Below, piece after piece: positions 25,919 through 40,012 of a DNA stretch of 64,000 nucleotides (the first letter of the stretch is position 1; the number at the start of each line of letters is the position of its first letter). A program made the translations under genes and the position numbers. Origin of the DNA: Sphagnum compactum (lineage: Eukaryota > Bryophyta > Sphagnopsida > Sphagnales); assembly GCA_965153455.1 (NCBI GenBank), contig OZ234495.1:18348875-18412874 (forward strand). The letters run 5' to 3'. The notes beneath the pieces were generated by a model, which did not search any database, was not told the DNA's origin, and was given only the letters and a program-made list of their open reading frames with translations.

Positions 25919-26023
25919 GTTATAGTGTTCATTAATGATAATTGGTAAAGTTTGGAATTGTCACCAATGGTGACTTGGTAACAATTCCAAAATTCACCAA
26001 TTATCATTAATGAACACCATAAC
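25919..26023. repeat. Long hairpin, 43 bp arms with about 40 matches
   Basis: The arm 25919-25961 is the reverse complement of 25981-26023 with about three mismatches. The 19-base loop contains the near-palindrome TCACCAATGGTGA. The length fits a miRNA-like or siRNA-producing foldback or a tiny MITE. Confidence 0.8.
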
Positions 26024-29000
26024 ATTGAAGTTTGGGAACAATGTGATTTGTAACATTTTTAAGGTAAACATGAAGAAGTTTGCATATTCATATATATGAA
26101 TGTTGGATTTTTCATTAAATTTAGTTGTAAATTAAGTTGATGTTGAATTTTTTTTATGAAGTTGTATACAAATCTATCTAATGTATTATGAGAACATTTG
26201 GAAAAGTTTGAAATGAATCTTTTTAATATGGAATACCCAAAATCATTTTTGATATAAAGTAATAAATGGTTTTGCTATTTTAAAGACTATAAAAGATCTT
26301 CAAAATATTTGAAAATGTGTTAAACACTTACTACATAACATTTTTTTTTTGTAGTTGTTGGAACCTAATTTAGTGTGTATATCATGCTAGTTATTTCATG
26401 TTGGTGGGGTATTACACCTCGGAGTGTATTCGGAATATCATCCTTGGTGTTATGAAATTCTAGAAGACATATGAATAATGAAGGCATGGTTGACATTTTT
26501 TTTGTTAGTTCAATAATGTTGGGCACTAATCTAATTGCACACAATAAATAACATATTTATGGGAATTTTTTAGAATATAATTTTATTTAACATGTAATAT
26601 TATAATGTAACATCTTTTTGGGTCATAATTTTTATTAAAAAATGTATTTTGAGACCTATAAATTATGATTTTAAAAATATTATTCTTGAATGACTAATCA
26701 TATTTCATGTCACCTTGATTAGTTCATCCATTTACCAAAATCAATATACGTAACCAATATATACAATTTTTTCTTATTACACCTTACTTTGAATTTAAAT
26801 AATTGTTTGTAAATTAAAACTTGTAGTTTAATCATTATATGGCTATGACATGTATTAGTTATATTGCATTTTAATGATAAGTTAATGATGACATTATATG
26901 TATATTGTTTGTTAGTTGCATTATAATACACAAAGATGGTGTTGCCATTTTTCAACTATCAAATGTCGCATGGAAAAGGAAATGTATTTAGTTGAAGTAG
27001 AACTCACAATCTACCATGAGGTGCAAATTTCATGTACATTTATTCTTACAAGTATTAGTTGTGAACATGTTTATCATGTCCTTTTATTCATTTTTAATTC
27101 ATCTTCATTAAACTTTTCATAAAAATAACTTTTTGTTGTGAAATTGTTTGGTATATCAAACAAATGTTTGACAACAATTTTGTGGATGTGTGATCCATAA
27201 AACATATCAAAGTTCCCATAAAGACACATTTAGATCTTGTGAACTCAATTGTGAGTTAGTTGCAACATGATCATTTGTTCATTTGAAAGTAAACAAGCTC
27301 CAACTTGTGTTATTGTGTCAGGTGGAAAGTGTATTGGATAGGTGTGTGCTGATGGGGAGTGATTTGTTCATGCCATAAAGTGCATTTTTTTGTCACCAAT
27401 TTCATTAAGGTACTTTTAGTTTCATGAAAATGAATACGTGAATTGGGAATTGAATGTGCAAGTCTTTGTTTAGATTTATTTACATGGTAGTGGCAATTGA
27501 AAATCTTCACATGGGATGTTTGAATCACTTGGCCATGGCTCTACATCTTCATGTGGAACATACTTGTTATTGGACTTCCCAAAATTTCTAGAAACTTTGA
27601 ACATAGGATTGCATGTATGTACTATGGTTTAAGTAAACACATCAAAGTGGGATACTTGTTTTTTTTTTACAATTTGGCAAACACTTTGTTAATATACAAA
27701 ATGCATCCATATTGAGTGTTGTCATAGAATATTGAATGTTTAGGAGACTATGTTGAAATGTGCTTCTTACATTTAAGGAAGTAAATTTGGACCTTTTGTA
27801 GTTTTGAAATTACATGAATTTTTTTTTAATTATATTTCAAAACATATTCATTCATGTTGTTCAATGAAGACTTTTTGTGATCAAGTTGTTTCACCTTACA
27901 ATTGCACTTTAGATCTCACTCACATCACCATATATGACAAACAACTAGAAGAAATAATAAGAAGATGCACATGTCCTTAGATAATACAAAGACAAAACGT
28001 ATTTGGTAAATGAATTCAAGATTAAAATTTTGCCTCAAGAGCTTTCAATGGACTTTTATAAACATGGAAAAAAACTCCCACATATATAAAGTAAATATAT
28101 TTATAATGGTATTAAACTTAGTTTGCTAGTTTCAACTTTTATTGTAAACATTCCTTATGTTTTGATTGTAAAGAAACTATGTTATCTATATAATCACTAT
28201 AAATAAAATGATAAAAACATCTTTAAGGCTAAAGTTTAACAAAATTTTGATTATTTGTGTGGTGTTAAAACACCATCTATGTGTATTAATTAGCCCTACT
28301 CCTGCTCCTTATCCATCTTTCAATGCACCACCAATAATGTAATGGGTATGTAGGACATTTTTATCCCTCAAGCTAAGCACAACAACATGAAAAAATTGAA
28401 ATATTTTCTATACTTTCAATAGGCATGTGCATCATGTACATGCATATTTGTCAAACAACATTTCAACATACAAAATGTGGTGAAGTGTATAAACCAAATT
28501 ATGAAAAACATTTAAGGATGATTTAAGTAACAAGCCAAAAAAAATTTGTCGAAGAAGTTTGGATACTAGAAAAAACAAAAAAAATCATTGATTAGTTGCA
28601 AAACACATTGAATTGTTACTTAGACACACACACTACATAGGCATGTGGCCCAATATGCCGAAAACAATCCATTACTCCATCCAAGGATATCCATATGTAA
28701 ATTGGTTGTGTACCCAAAAATGACCAAAACACTAATATTCAAAAGATGTCAAATAACAACAAACTGAATATGGTCAACCACCAAAACTTGATCCTTACCA
28801 TGTGAGAAATGGGGTATTATAGTTGTTGAAGCAAACTTGTACATAACCAAATTCAAACAAATTCTTTAGCACTCTATGAAAAAAACTCTATCATTTTTTC
28901 TATTCCATAGAGGCGAGGTGTTAATTAATTCCTCTTTAATTCACCACCTCAAACAAATTGTTCAAAACATTCCATTTTCCAACCTCATTTTAAAAACTCA

Positions 29001-32000
29001 TTCAAGAATGCACACTAGGTGACCCATTTAAAAATATTAGTTTCATACGCTTCATCCATTTCTCCTTGTATGGTCTTCATTGTTTTTTCATGAATTGGTT
29101 CCTCTAATTTGGATAGATCTCTAATGTCAATCTAAAGTCATAACCCTCACATTGAAAAATCATTGTACAAAATAAAAGTTTGTTGCAAATGCATTTAAGT
29201 CAAAAGAACTTGCAAGCTACTAAAATGTATAATCTCATTTGAAAAGTAGCACTACTTGGTACAAACTTGTGCTAGCACTTGTTAAAGTCCAAATCTTAAC
29301 TTGCACATGTATACTTCATACCATTATTGATTAATGTTGTTGGAATTGTTACCATGCTAAAAACACACACCAAATTAACCATGAATGTTGTTTATTCCTA
29401 TACAACAACACATGTTTCTTCTAGTAATTGATTACAAATTCACCTAAGTCATCACAAAAGCTCATTGTTTCTGGCAAAATCGGTTCAATCAAAATTGATT
29501 ACATCAAGTTTACAAGCAACCTAATTGCTACTCAATGAAGGACATGTGTTTCAATACAATATAAGTAGCCCCTTGAAAAGCACTAGGAGAATTGTAGTAT
29601 CATTTCAAGTCCAAAATATTTGTGGCATGAAATCAAAACCATTAAAATACACTTTGAATAGAAAGCAAATTGGGAAACAAATTAATTCCAAAACAAATGC
29701 ACATTGGAAAACAATTTGCAAATCAATGTTCATTGAACAACTTGATGTCATTACTACTACCTTAAACCATCCACATCACTATCTTTACAAATTACAAAAC
29801 ATAAAAGCTTCCATGAATATTAATATAGAAGTTTTACTTGATCCAAATCATTTGAAATAACATCTATGACACTACCATTGAACTCATAGGATGCATAGTT
29901 ATTGTTCATTCCATGTTCGTAGTAGGAGGTAAGGAAAAATTAAACGCTAACACCAAATGGGAATAAACATGAGCTAGAGCTTATCATCTTTAAACACATA
30001 CATATGGCTACATACATATAAACTCTAACATAGCTATGTTATCCCCCAAGGCAGTATTTGCAATCAACACCCCCCATTCCACATTCTATTTTTTTAATAA
30101 GACATACATACATCACAAACATACTAGGCTTTATAGGTTTGTACAAATTTCCTACGAAATCCAATTTCATAGGTTCATACAAAAATTGCATGAATCCCAT
30201 GTTATGGTTAATATGAACAATACTTATACATATTCAATATCTTAAATATTCAAATGGATGAAACATTGTTTTTGAATGACATATGTGAATGTTCATGTTT
30301 AATACACAAAAATTGTATAGTTTTATGCAAAATTACCTCATGATAATTGCATGGATTTAGTTAAAATGTAAATTATACGTACTTCACATCAAAACATCAC
30401 AAGTAGAAAAAGCACATCATTTATATAAAAGTAATATATATTTAATTTTTTCATGCCATTTTTACACTTTGAAGCTCATGGATTTTGCACAAACATATTA
30501 TTTTATGATTTTTTCATGGATTCTATTGAAATCTTGTGATATTAGAAGTTTGTGATGTACCATCACAAACTTCCATGCTATTAGAAGGTTTTTAATTTTT
30601 GAAGAGACCATGATCTCACATGTGACTTGGAATAACACAACTCTTTTAAGCACCTATCCACACAAGCCACAAAGTAAGACAAATCCCATATTTGAAGCAA
30701 GTTTGGACGTAACTTGTAAAGTGCAAAGTCCTACTAATAATTAACCTCTTTTAAGGTTACAATGGTGCTCTTTGAATTGGATTCAAACATAGGCACCAAG
30801 TTCAAACCATGGCATCATGATCTCTAACTCAAACCTTAAACCTAGTTTTAAATTTAAACCTTTGGGAGTTTTATTATACAAGCACTAGTTGGCAATTGTA
30901 GATATGTTATATAACTTTTGTTTAAGATAATATTACATAGAATTATTTGTTATGTGTACTAAACTAAAGCTATCAAATGCTCAAGATCAAAACAATCAAT
31001 GTGATGCATTCAAAATGGGGATTTAAAAGGAGTTAGAGATCAAATTAAAGCCAAAAGAGATGGTGATTTATGGACCATTGTAACATGCCAACCATGATTG
31101 GATGTATTATGGGATTTAGGTTAGTTGAACTAATGTCAACAAAAAAACATTTGTTCATATTTAATTCACAATACACTTAATTTTTTTGACTCATCAACCA
31201 CATAGAATAAGTATAAATTTATGTCAATTTAAATATTTGGAATTTTCCCCCATCAAGATTTGTTTTTCAAATTTGTGCTATAAAAAATATAGTGTTATTT
31301 GTATTTAAAGAAGGCAAAGATAGTCAAATTTGGACTAAAATAAATAAATTCCAAACTTCAAATCATAAAAATTAACATTCATTGTTTCATGCTTACAATT
31401 AAATTCCAAAAATATTTACAAATATTTAAAATAATCTATAAAATACAAATGACAAGAAATCCAAAATCAACTTTTACATTTTTGAATTATTTAACATTAT
31501 TTGAAAGGACATAAACATTGGTTACACAAGTATTTTAGTGTTTATGACTCTTAATTTCTCATCCAAATCATCTCAAATTAGATTATGTGTTATTTCAAGA
31601 TAACATATGAATGTTGTTGTAATCATTTCATTGATTTGGTAATAGAAAAAAATATGAACATTAACTAGGCACTATTTAAATAGTGGTTGCATATTACAAT
31701 AGCTCCTTATATTCAATTTGCACTTGGTAGTGATATTGGTGATGATGTCAAACATGATGTTGGTGATGATGCTAGTTGTATACTTATGGATTCAGCAATC
31801 CCAAATCCACACAAGGGGAGGGTTGTTGGGTATAAAAACAAAAGAAAAAACATAAAAATAATTCTTACCTTATGATTACCTTCCACTAAGTAGTCTTATT
31901 CTCCAAAGAAATAATATGTTTTTTGAAACCATATTAAACAACCTAGAATGCCAATGAAGTGGTAAGAAACACAACAACACATTATGGGTTTTTTAATTGG
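26024..32000. other. AT-rich spacer without recognisable genes
   Basis: About 6 kb of AT-rich sequence. A perfect 13 bp inverted repeat (30545-30557 with 30561-30573) is the only compact structure noticed. Open frames such as 29525-29860 are lysine/asparagine-rich and look like chance. Confidence 0.45.
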
Positions 32001-32002
32001 TC

Positions 32003-33060
32003 AAAGAAATGACTATTATCCTTTTTTACTACAATTGCAACTATTTAGTCACAAAAATCATTATGTAATTGCAAAGGCCATTGAGATGTCATGTGATGTC
32101 ATGGTTTTGTGACTATAGTTAATATGATGACTAGTGGGCTTTTTTGGATAGATATAATATTATTCTTGAAATTATAATAATATGTTTTAAACAAATTAAA
32201 TTAAATAATTAAAAATACCTTGACTTTTGCAACTAGAACAATAACTTCTAGTTTCACAACATGATGATGTGGCATTCCAACAATGCCAAAACATGTCTTC
32301 TATGACTTATCCTATTCAACTACAATGGGAGAAACAACTAGAAAAATGACATAAACAACTTTAAAAACAACTAGAAAAATGACTATAGTCGAATAGGACC
32401 AGTCGTAAAAGACATGTTTTGGCGTATTTTATGTGGTAATAAAATTCTTGACTACTAGTCAACATGATGACTCATACACTACTTTGGATAAAACGAGGCA
32501 TTTATTGATTGGTGATTATGTTAGAGATGATGTCCAACCTTCAATGTAGCTTTTTGCATCAAGATGCAAGTCCAAAAACTTTACCTTCATTAGAACAAAT
32601 CCATCCGTTGAACTGGACACAAAAATGACTATTTTTTTTTCAATTACATCTATAACTATTTAGTCATAACAATCATTAAATAATGGCAAAAGACATTAAC
32701 ATGCCATATGGCATCATAGTTTTGCAATTATAGTCAATATGACAACTTGTTGGTTTTTTCGATAAATTATCATATTATTTTTCAATTTTGTTCATTAGTT
32801 AGTTAGTTGCAACAACCATTCACTTTTGTGATTAATAACGATTCGATCTCCCATGATGATGACATGGTATGTTGTATGCCAACAAAATGATGTGGTCCTA
32901 TTTGTTAACATCATGATTCATGTCATTGATTTAATGAATTAATCTCATTTATTAGGTAGTTGAAAATATTCTTGTCCTTTGTGATTAAAAACAACTCAGT
33001 TTTTCATGTGATGATGACATGGCATGCCATTCGGCAACAAGGTATCACAAATTTTTATGG
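32003..33060. repeat. Nested direct and inverted repeats (composite repeat block)
   Basis: A ~170 bp segment at 32003-32170 recurs, diverged, at 32617-32785; both share AAATGACTATT, CTATTTAGTCA and TATAGT(T/C)AATATGA. Between them is a foldback: arms 32285-32325 and 32386-32423 pair across GCCAAAACATGTCTT. The loop repeats AACAACTAGAAAAATGAC twice. A third motif, (C)ATGATGATG(A)CATGG..GCC, occurs near 32262, 32858 and 33010. This looks like related non-autonomous elements inserted near one another. Confidence 0.65.
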
Positions 33061-33299
33061 CAATCCATGATTTTTTGTGACACCGTAAATTTTTGTGTGT
33101 TTTAAATTTATGGCATCAATATTTGTCATGGCATGCCATCATGTTTTGTGTGCCATGAAGTTTTTAAAATCATGAATTCACATGCATGTGTATGTGTACT
33201 AAATAATCTATTGTTAATTTGTAACTATGATTACAATATTAATATTTGGTTTGACAAAGGTGACACATAACTCTTTGTTTTTTTAACTACTTAACACAT

Positions 33300-33990
33300 T
33301 AGCTTAAATTAACATGATTATTAAGTTAACCTATGTATGTAAGCTACTTATTAAAAACCTATTTCATAATATCTTTGTAAGTTATTTAACTAGACATAAA
33401 AAATTAACTACATCTAATATGTTTAAATATACTGGAATAAGTTACCCTACTAATAGGTTAACCTAGACTAGGTTAATAAATAGTGTAGGTTGACAAATTA
33501 GTTCAGTTAAAAGTCAACCTAGGGAGGCTAAGTCTAAGCTAGGTTGGTAGGTAGTAGGTAGGATGATTTAGGTCAACTTAAGGTGGCCAAGGTTAATTCA
33601 AGGCAAAAAAATTTGAGCTTTATAACTTTGTGTTAAATATAATTAATATAAAAAAATGTGGTAGTGCAATGAATGAGGACTTGAACCCCAAAGTGAAGGT
33701 GAAAGGTTCAAATATTCACTCTTCTAACCTATGATACCTAAGCCACTTAGCTTAGGTTAGGTAGCTTAGTGTAAGCTTCTTGGGCTAGGAATCTGACTTT
33801 TGTTTTTAATTTAAGCCACCTAACCTAGGTTAGGTAGCCTAGGTTACTTAACATAGATAGCTAGCCTAACTAGGTTAAGTTAAGTTGACTTTTAGTTAAA
33901 CGAGCTAAGCTAGGTTGCCTAACCTAGCTAAGGTAAGTTAGTTTGACTTTTGGTTACACCAGCCACATGGGTTAAACTAAGTTGACTTTT
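33300..33990. repeat. CCTAGG/AACCTAGGTT-rich degenerate repeat block
   Basis: Dense, irregular repetition of CCTA, TTAGG, CTAGGTTA and AAGTTGACTTTTGGT. It contains a perfect 18 bp palindrome, ACCTAACCTAGGTTAGGT, at 33818-33835. A shorter block in CCTA-rich form lies at about 35180-35370. Confidence 0.7.
33659..33720 (+). mobile_element. Possible decayed tRNA-derived SINE head
   Basis: TAGTGCAATGAATGAGG resembles a pol III A box and GGTTCAAATATTC (33705-33717) a B box, at tRNA-like spacing. No paired cloverleaf or tail was established. Similar weak pairs occur at 37100-37152, 47607-47660 (minus) and 51444-51500. Confidence 0.25.
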
Positions 33991-36900
33991 GGTCATGTGC
34001 AATGATTCATAACGTGTTTTTATATTTTTGACACATGTCATCCATCCATCAAGGCATCTTTTGTAATAGTTCATTGAATAAAACAACTAAGTTGAAATGG
34101 CGTGCACTTCACACGTCATACCAAGGTTAATGATGACATAGAATTTCATTGTTATAATAAAAAATTAATCGTTAAAACGATTGGGCTTTGCAATTGAACA
34201 TCCCTTGCGACTAAATGGGTGAAACGACATGGGTTTAACAATTCATTAATCATTAGTGACATATGTCCTTCTTGAATAGTATGTACTTGTAAATTCCAAT
34301 TGCAAAACCCAAAATGTGTTGTCGTAAAAGTATTTACCTCCCTTCCCTTAATTTCAACTTTAATGCAAATTGTCCAAGGAAAAATAGGTTGCTTTCACCA
34401 CTTGAATCTACTAGCTTCTACTATTGTTGCCTTCAACACTTGAAGTTTTTACCTTTTATTATTATCGCCTTCCATATTACTACAACTACCGTCTTGTGGC
34501 TATTTGTCAAAAGAGTGAATGGTAAACAAAGAGAACTAAGAGTTACAATATTATACATCAGCCGAGACTAACTACATCTGCTTGTAAATAGGTAAGCAAA
34601 AACAAATCCAAAGAAAAGAAAAAACATACTATGCAACAACCCTCCTTGGGAATATATTTCTCTGTGCATTTCCAATCACCCAAGTACATTATCATTCCTC
34701 ACAAAAACTATTTACAACTCCCAAGAATACCACAAGAAAAAATGAACAATCCACACCAAAACAATTATAAAGAGTGGGGCAATTTCAACTTTTTTCCAAA
34801 AAAATAATGAAAATGTGGACCAATTCCAAGAGGTTCCCACCACCCATATATATACAGGTTTGTCTTATCCCTTAGTGGATTTCTTCACTTAATCAACCTA
34901 CCAACTCCCCTTTTAAAACAACATTTAAATTTCCTCATAAATTAGTGGGAATACTTTCCACCTACCCATTTTGTAGAAGAATCATTATTTTTTATAAAAA
35001 AACAATGAAGGTTGTTTTGAAACATTCCTACCTACTATTGGTAAATTAAAGTTATTAAATTTACCATAATAATTTAAGTTTGAGTATTCTACCATTGAAA
35101 GTAATCCAATGATGGTACTTATTGTTAATGAAAATTAACCATGAGTATGCTAGGGATGTCATTCATGACAATAACCTACACACCTAGTTTAGTTACATAA
35201 CATAAGTTAAATTTCCTAACCTAGCTACCCACCTAGCCTTCCTAATTAGCTTAACTACTTACCTAGCTTAGGTACTTCTGTAATCTACCTATTTATTAAT
35301 TACCAAGCCCAAATCTACCTTATCATTCAATTAACTACAACCTACATACTTATAACCTACTTGCCTACCTATTAAGTATCAATCCTTTTTAACATTTTTA
35401 TCCATTTATTCATCCAATTATACAATTTAGTCATAATAGATAATGGCACTTCCAACTAAAAATTGACATGTATGTTCAATAATCCATATTGTAATTGTAA
35501 AAACATTTTGTTTATCATCTATCATTGGATGTGCAACTATGGTTGACATGATGTCACATTTCATCCAAAATGCATAACAAGTTTGAAACGTAGTTAAGGG
35601 AATTATTTGGATTATCATAGTTGTACTTTTTTTGAATTGTAAATGAACTTAACATGTAAATCATATTCAACATAATATTATCAAATTTTTAGTTATCTAT
35701 ATTGCAATAGACTTTAGTGGGCATCATATTAAAAAATGTGGATAAATTTTAAGAAAAAATAATTCATAAATGATTTTTGAAATGATGACACTATGTTTGC
35801 CATGCAAATAGAATGAAAAATGTGGATTCAAAAAGTATCAGTAGAAGAATTCATGTCCTATGCAATCATTTCTTAAGTAATTAGTGGTCTTCAACAACCT
35901 AAAAAACAACTATGAACCATATTTGCAACTATCTAGCTTATGTGACAATGTGCAGTTACAATTGAGTGGTTATTATAACTAATGGATTAATGAAATGAAT
36001 GTTTAGCATAATGTGGGCATGTATTCAATTTTATATACACTCAAGTTCAAGATGTAAAATTGTTAAAGAGACTAACCAACAACAATAACCATGACATCAT
36101 GTAACATATGACATCATGATATGGCATATGATATTAGAAGGATTTGGTGTTTTATGCAACCACCAATTAAAATAATTGCAATATTATTTAAGATTTTTTA
36201 TGATGTGGAATATTAATGTCCATCACTTTATATTTCATATGTGTAATTTTGACACATGGTGTAAATATGTAATCACATTACCATAATTGTAGTCACAACT
36301 TAGTGGTATATTGTGAATTATATTGAAAATGTAAATAATAATTGGCATCATACACCATAAATATAATTTAACATGTACATTCATAAAAAAATTCATAGGT
36401 CATTTTGTAATGGCAATAGTCATGTATGCATTACATGAAAACACATATGTATATGAAGTTCAAAAGGAATCATTTTTTAGGGATTTACATAATAATGTTA
36501 TATTGTAGTTCGTTATTTTTACAAATGGCATGCATACATGTATAAAGTTTTAACCAATGATAATTAAATTTATCTTTACAAATTAAATCAAGTGATATTT
36601 ATGTGTATGTTTATAGTTTTAAAAAGTATGACGAAATTTTTGAATAAATATTCTAAATTGATGTAATATATTTACATCTGTAATTTGAGAATTATAATTT
36701 TTTTAGAATTATGGAATTAAAAATATGGATTAAATATTATTCAAAATCTTAATTTTACTTTATGGCCCAAAAAAAAATATTAGATTAGTTTTACTTACTT
36801 ATATAAAATATATTTGAATGTATGAATGAAGTAAATTTCTAAAATATTAAATATTAAATTGAGTTAAAAATTACAAATTATATTTAATTTATAACTGAAA

Positions 36901-38240
36901 TAAGAAATTTAAAACACTAAATTTGAATACTAAATTAAAAATATTTATATAAATAAATTATAATTATGTAATTAAAATGTGAAATTAATTTCATTTATGA
37001 ACTTAGATAATTAAATAATGATATGATAATGCAGAAAATTTGAAATATACATGTTTATATTTATGTGATGACATAATATATCACACAAAATGGAGTATTG
37101 ATTGAATGGGTTAAGGAATTGGTTTTTTGTTGTGGAGATGAAGGTTGAATTCTTTCTAATGGCATTCTAAACTTGGTCCCAAATGACTACAACATGATTA
37201 CATGTGTCTTAAATGACTATAAAATGACTACATATTTTTATTTTAAATGTAAATCGATGTCGACATTACACATAGTTGTTTTAGACATAATTTGACATCA
37301 TGTCATGTTGAGTTTTTTAAGCAAGCTGTTCAGCAAAAATCTAGTGACCATATTCATTTAATCCAATATGATTATAAATCTAGTTTTGATCATAGTTGTT
37401 TTTAAAAAAACTCTTATTAGTGTATGTCATAGTAATGTCAAAATAGAAATTGAAAAATAGACCACCATTAAATGAAAATTTTTAGAATAAGATGCATTGA
37501 CAATTTTCCAATACAAGAAAATTTGATTTTTAAAAATTATAAATGTCACAATTCCATCATTTTTTATTGTTTATAGTCCATGTTAGATTGAGATATTGAT
37601 ACTTTCACATGAATTTTTGGATCATCACATGTTTAATGATATCTAGAAAGTGGTTTACCAATACTTTTGATCAAAAGCATAGGGGATAACTATAATATTT
37701 ATAATTTGATCATTATTATAACTATAGGAATTGTAACTAGTGTAAGATGTGAAAATTTCAAAATGTCAAAAGTGAGTTAGCTAACCATGCTTTTACCCAA
37801 CAATCACAATAAATAATTGCATTTGCAACTACAAATTGACACATGCAAAAATAAGTTACACCCACAACTTGGGACATGTAGGAAAACACTCTTAATTGTA
37901 CATTAATACATTCTTAATTGTATGAATTCTTGATTTTATTTGGATGAAAAAATTGGCTTATCAATTCTACTCATGGATTTCCAATTGGTTTTCACATTAG
38001 AAGGTATATTTGTTTTACTAGAATTTTTTTTGCATCAATATGTTGAACAAAGCTTGACTACATCAATGTTTATGACTACCATTGTTGACTTATGAATGAC
38101 AAAAGGAACATGACATCTTATTTGGTCATTAATTTCTAGATGTTTTAAATGGGAACCATGACACATCATTAAATTGGTATACTTGAGGCCACAAAAACAT
38201 ATGGTGCAATTATGTTACAAAAGTTATAACGGCCTTATTC
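33991..38240. other. AT-rich spacer without recognisable genes
   Basis: Very AT-rich, especially 36600-37060. Apart from the CCTA-rich stretch (35180-35370) and a weak SINE-like pair (about 37100-37152), I see nothing specific. Confidence 0.45.
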
Positions 38241-38249
38241 CGACCATTT

Positions 38250-39175
38250 TCTCACATATATATTCTATCATGTAAAAGATGAGGGATCCAACTTGCAAAC
38301 CATTGTGAATGCATTGAATCGTATAGTGTTTAAAACAAGAATTTAAGGATGTTGACCAAAGCTTTTGAGTGGGTTTTATTGTTATAAAGTCTTTCCAAAT
38401 GTTTGTTAATGTGCTCTTTTAAATGATCATGTTACAAAAGTTTTCCATTTTGCATCCATTAAGAAAGTTCAATTGAAATCCAAAGTGCATTGTGTCCTAA
38501 GAAATCTAGGATTGGGTGACAAGCTTGGGAAGTTGGCATCGAAATGGGCTCAAGACTGATGAAGTTGAACACACTAGTCAAGCTCGCTAATCAATTTGCT
38601 CCATGCAATCTTCTAATTTTACAATTATGCATATTAAATTGTGTCATGTAGGTTTCCACAACTTTTATCATAATCATCAAAGATGGACAACTTCATTCAT
38701 ATTTCTTTTTCACATTTGTGTTTGAGTTGTTGCATTTTATGTGATAGATTTGTTGGTCGTGTTACCTTGTTTCAAAGTGCCTTGACGTATTAGAAATCAA
38801 TTATCATTTGTTATAAAGGCCAAGTGTGACATCTTTTGTTTCAACCTTCCGAAAATGGAGTATTCGTGAAGCAATGATAAATGTATCGTCAAAAGTGAGA
38901 ACCAATTGTCTTTTACATGAAGCTCATCATTACTAGGGATTCAAAAATACTTTGGAATATATAATTTCAACTTGTCAAAGATGTTGTGACAAATTACTTA
39001 ACAAAGTTGTGCATGACACTCTAAAAGCACATTTCAAAATTACATTATTCAATGAAAATTAGTGCTTCTGATCATTTGCATGAAACAACAAATGGTTGAC
39101 ATACTTTCACTCCTTGAACACATTTGACAAGCACAGTATTTAATGGCTCATGTTAGATCCCCCATTCCAGGGTAT
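38250..39175 (+). pseudogene. Second hAT-type transposase relic, central part
   Basis: Translation with frame changes gives family-like pieces in collinear order: VKDEG-NLQTIVNALN-like residues near 38270-38330; QAWE..IEMGSRLMKLNTLVK near 38525-38585, resembling a QAWE.A.IEVG...KLKTPVK segment I associate with plant hAT proteins; FKITLFNEN near 39035-39060; and MKQQMVDILSLLEHI then AQYLMAHVRSP near 39080-39165. Stops and frameshifts separate them, so it is dead. I rely on remembered family wording, not an alignment, so the superfamily call is moderate. The C-terminal signature seen in the 18 kb relic is absent here; the similarity stops at about 39175, where the GC-richer island begins. Confidence 0.5.
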
Positions 39176-39245
39176 GGCGCTTATGATTTCATATATGGAG
39201 CAAAAACAAAGATCTGATTTAGTTGAACAATATGATCTGATTTAG

Positions 39246-40012
39246 AAAACACAATGCTTGCACTTGTGGCCATTTCATTTTCAGAAACGTCCCACAAGTT
39301 TTTACACTCTGCAACGCACTCTCTAAATACACTACAGAAATCCAAGGAGGTCTTTACATGCCATGTTATTTCATTTTCAGACTGGACTTTTGAGTTCTTT
39401 CTAAAATGCACACATGAGTGTCTTGAATCAAGGTCACCAAACTGGAAGAGGTTCTCAAACTGTCCATTTCTAGCATATAGCTCAGCTGTCTAGTAGAGAT
39501 AGTTTCTAACACCATGTTTCCAACGATTGTGAGCTGAAGTGTTGATTGAATTTGAGTGCTAAGCCAGAGTCGAGGGAACTGGAGGCTATGAGTGGCCCCT
39601 AGTTTCACCAACCAAACATTAAAGCATGAGTTGAGAACTGCTTTCAACCCGCTCTCCAACTTACTCTTCCTCTTATTGCATATAGCTTCTCACCTTGGAC
39701 AGAGGATTAGTAACTTTCGGGTGCAGGACCAACCAGTTGCCAGATTCTTCTGTACATGTGACATGGGAAATTTGTGACAAATCTTCCCTCCTCTGCGCAC
39801 CAGTTCAATTTCCAGATGAAGGAACCATGGCTTCCTCCATCACACAGGATGTCACCAACATCACTTTTGCTTTGTTGTGCTCAGAACTATGGAAGTAAAG
39901 ACCTCCTCGGATTTTCTAGAGTATTTAGAGAGTGAATTGCAGAGCATAAAAACTCACAGTGAATTTTGGAAACAGAGCACCCACAGATGCAAGCATTCTG
40001 TTTGCAAAATGC
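39246..40012. repeat. Large inverted repeat, ~115 bp arms
   Basis: 39246-39362 and 39894-40012 are imperfect reverse complements sharing GGAGGTCTTTAC, GTATTTAGAGAGTG, GCAGAG and GCAAGCATT. About 530 bp lies between them. It may be the end regions of a non-autonomous transposon or an inverted duplication. Confidence 0.7.
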
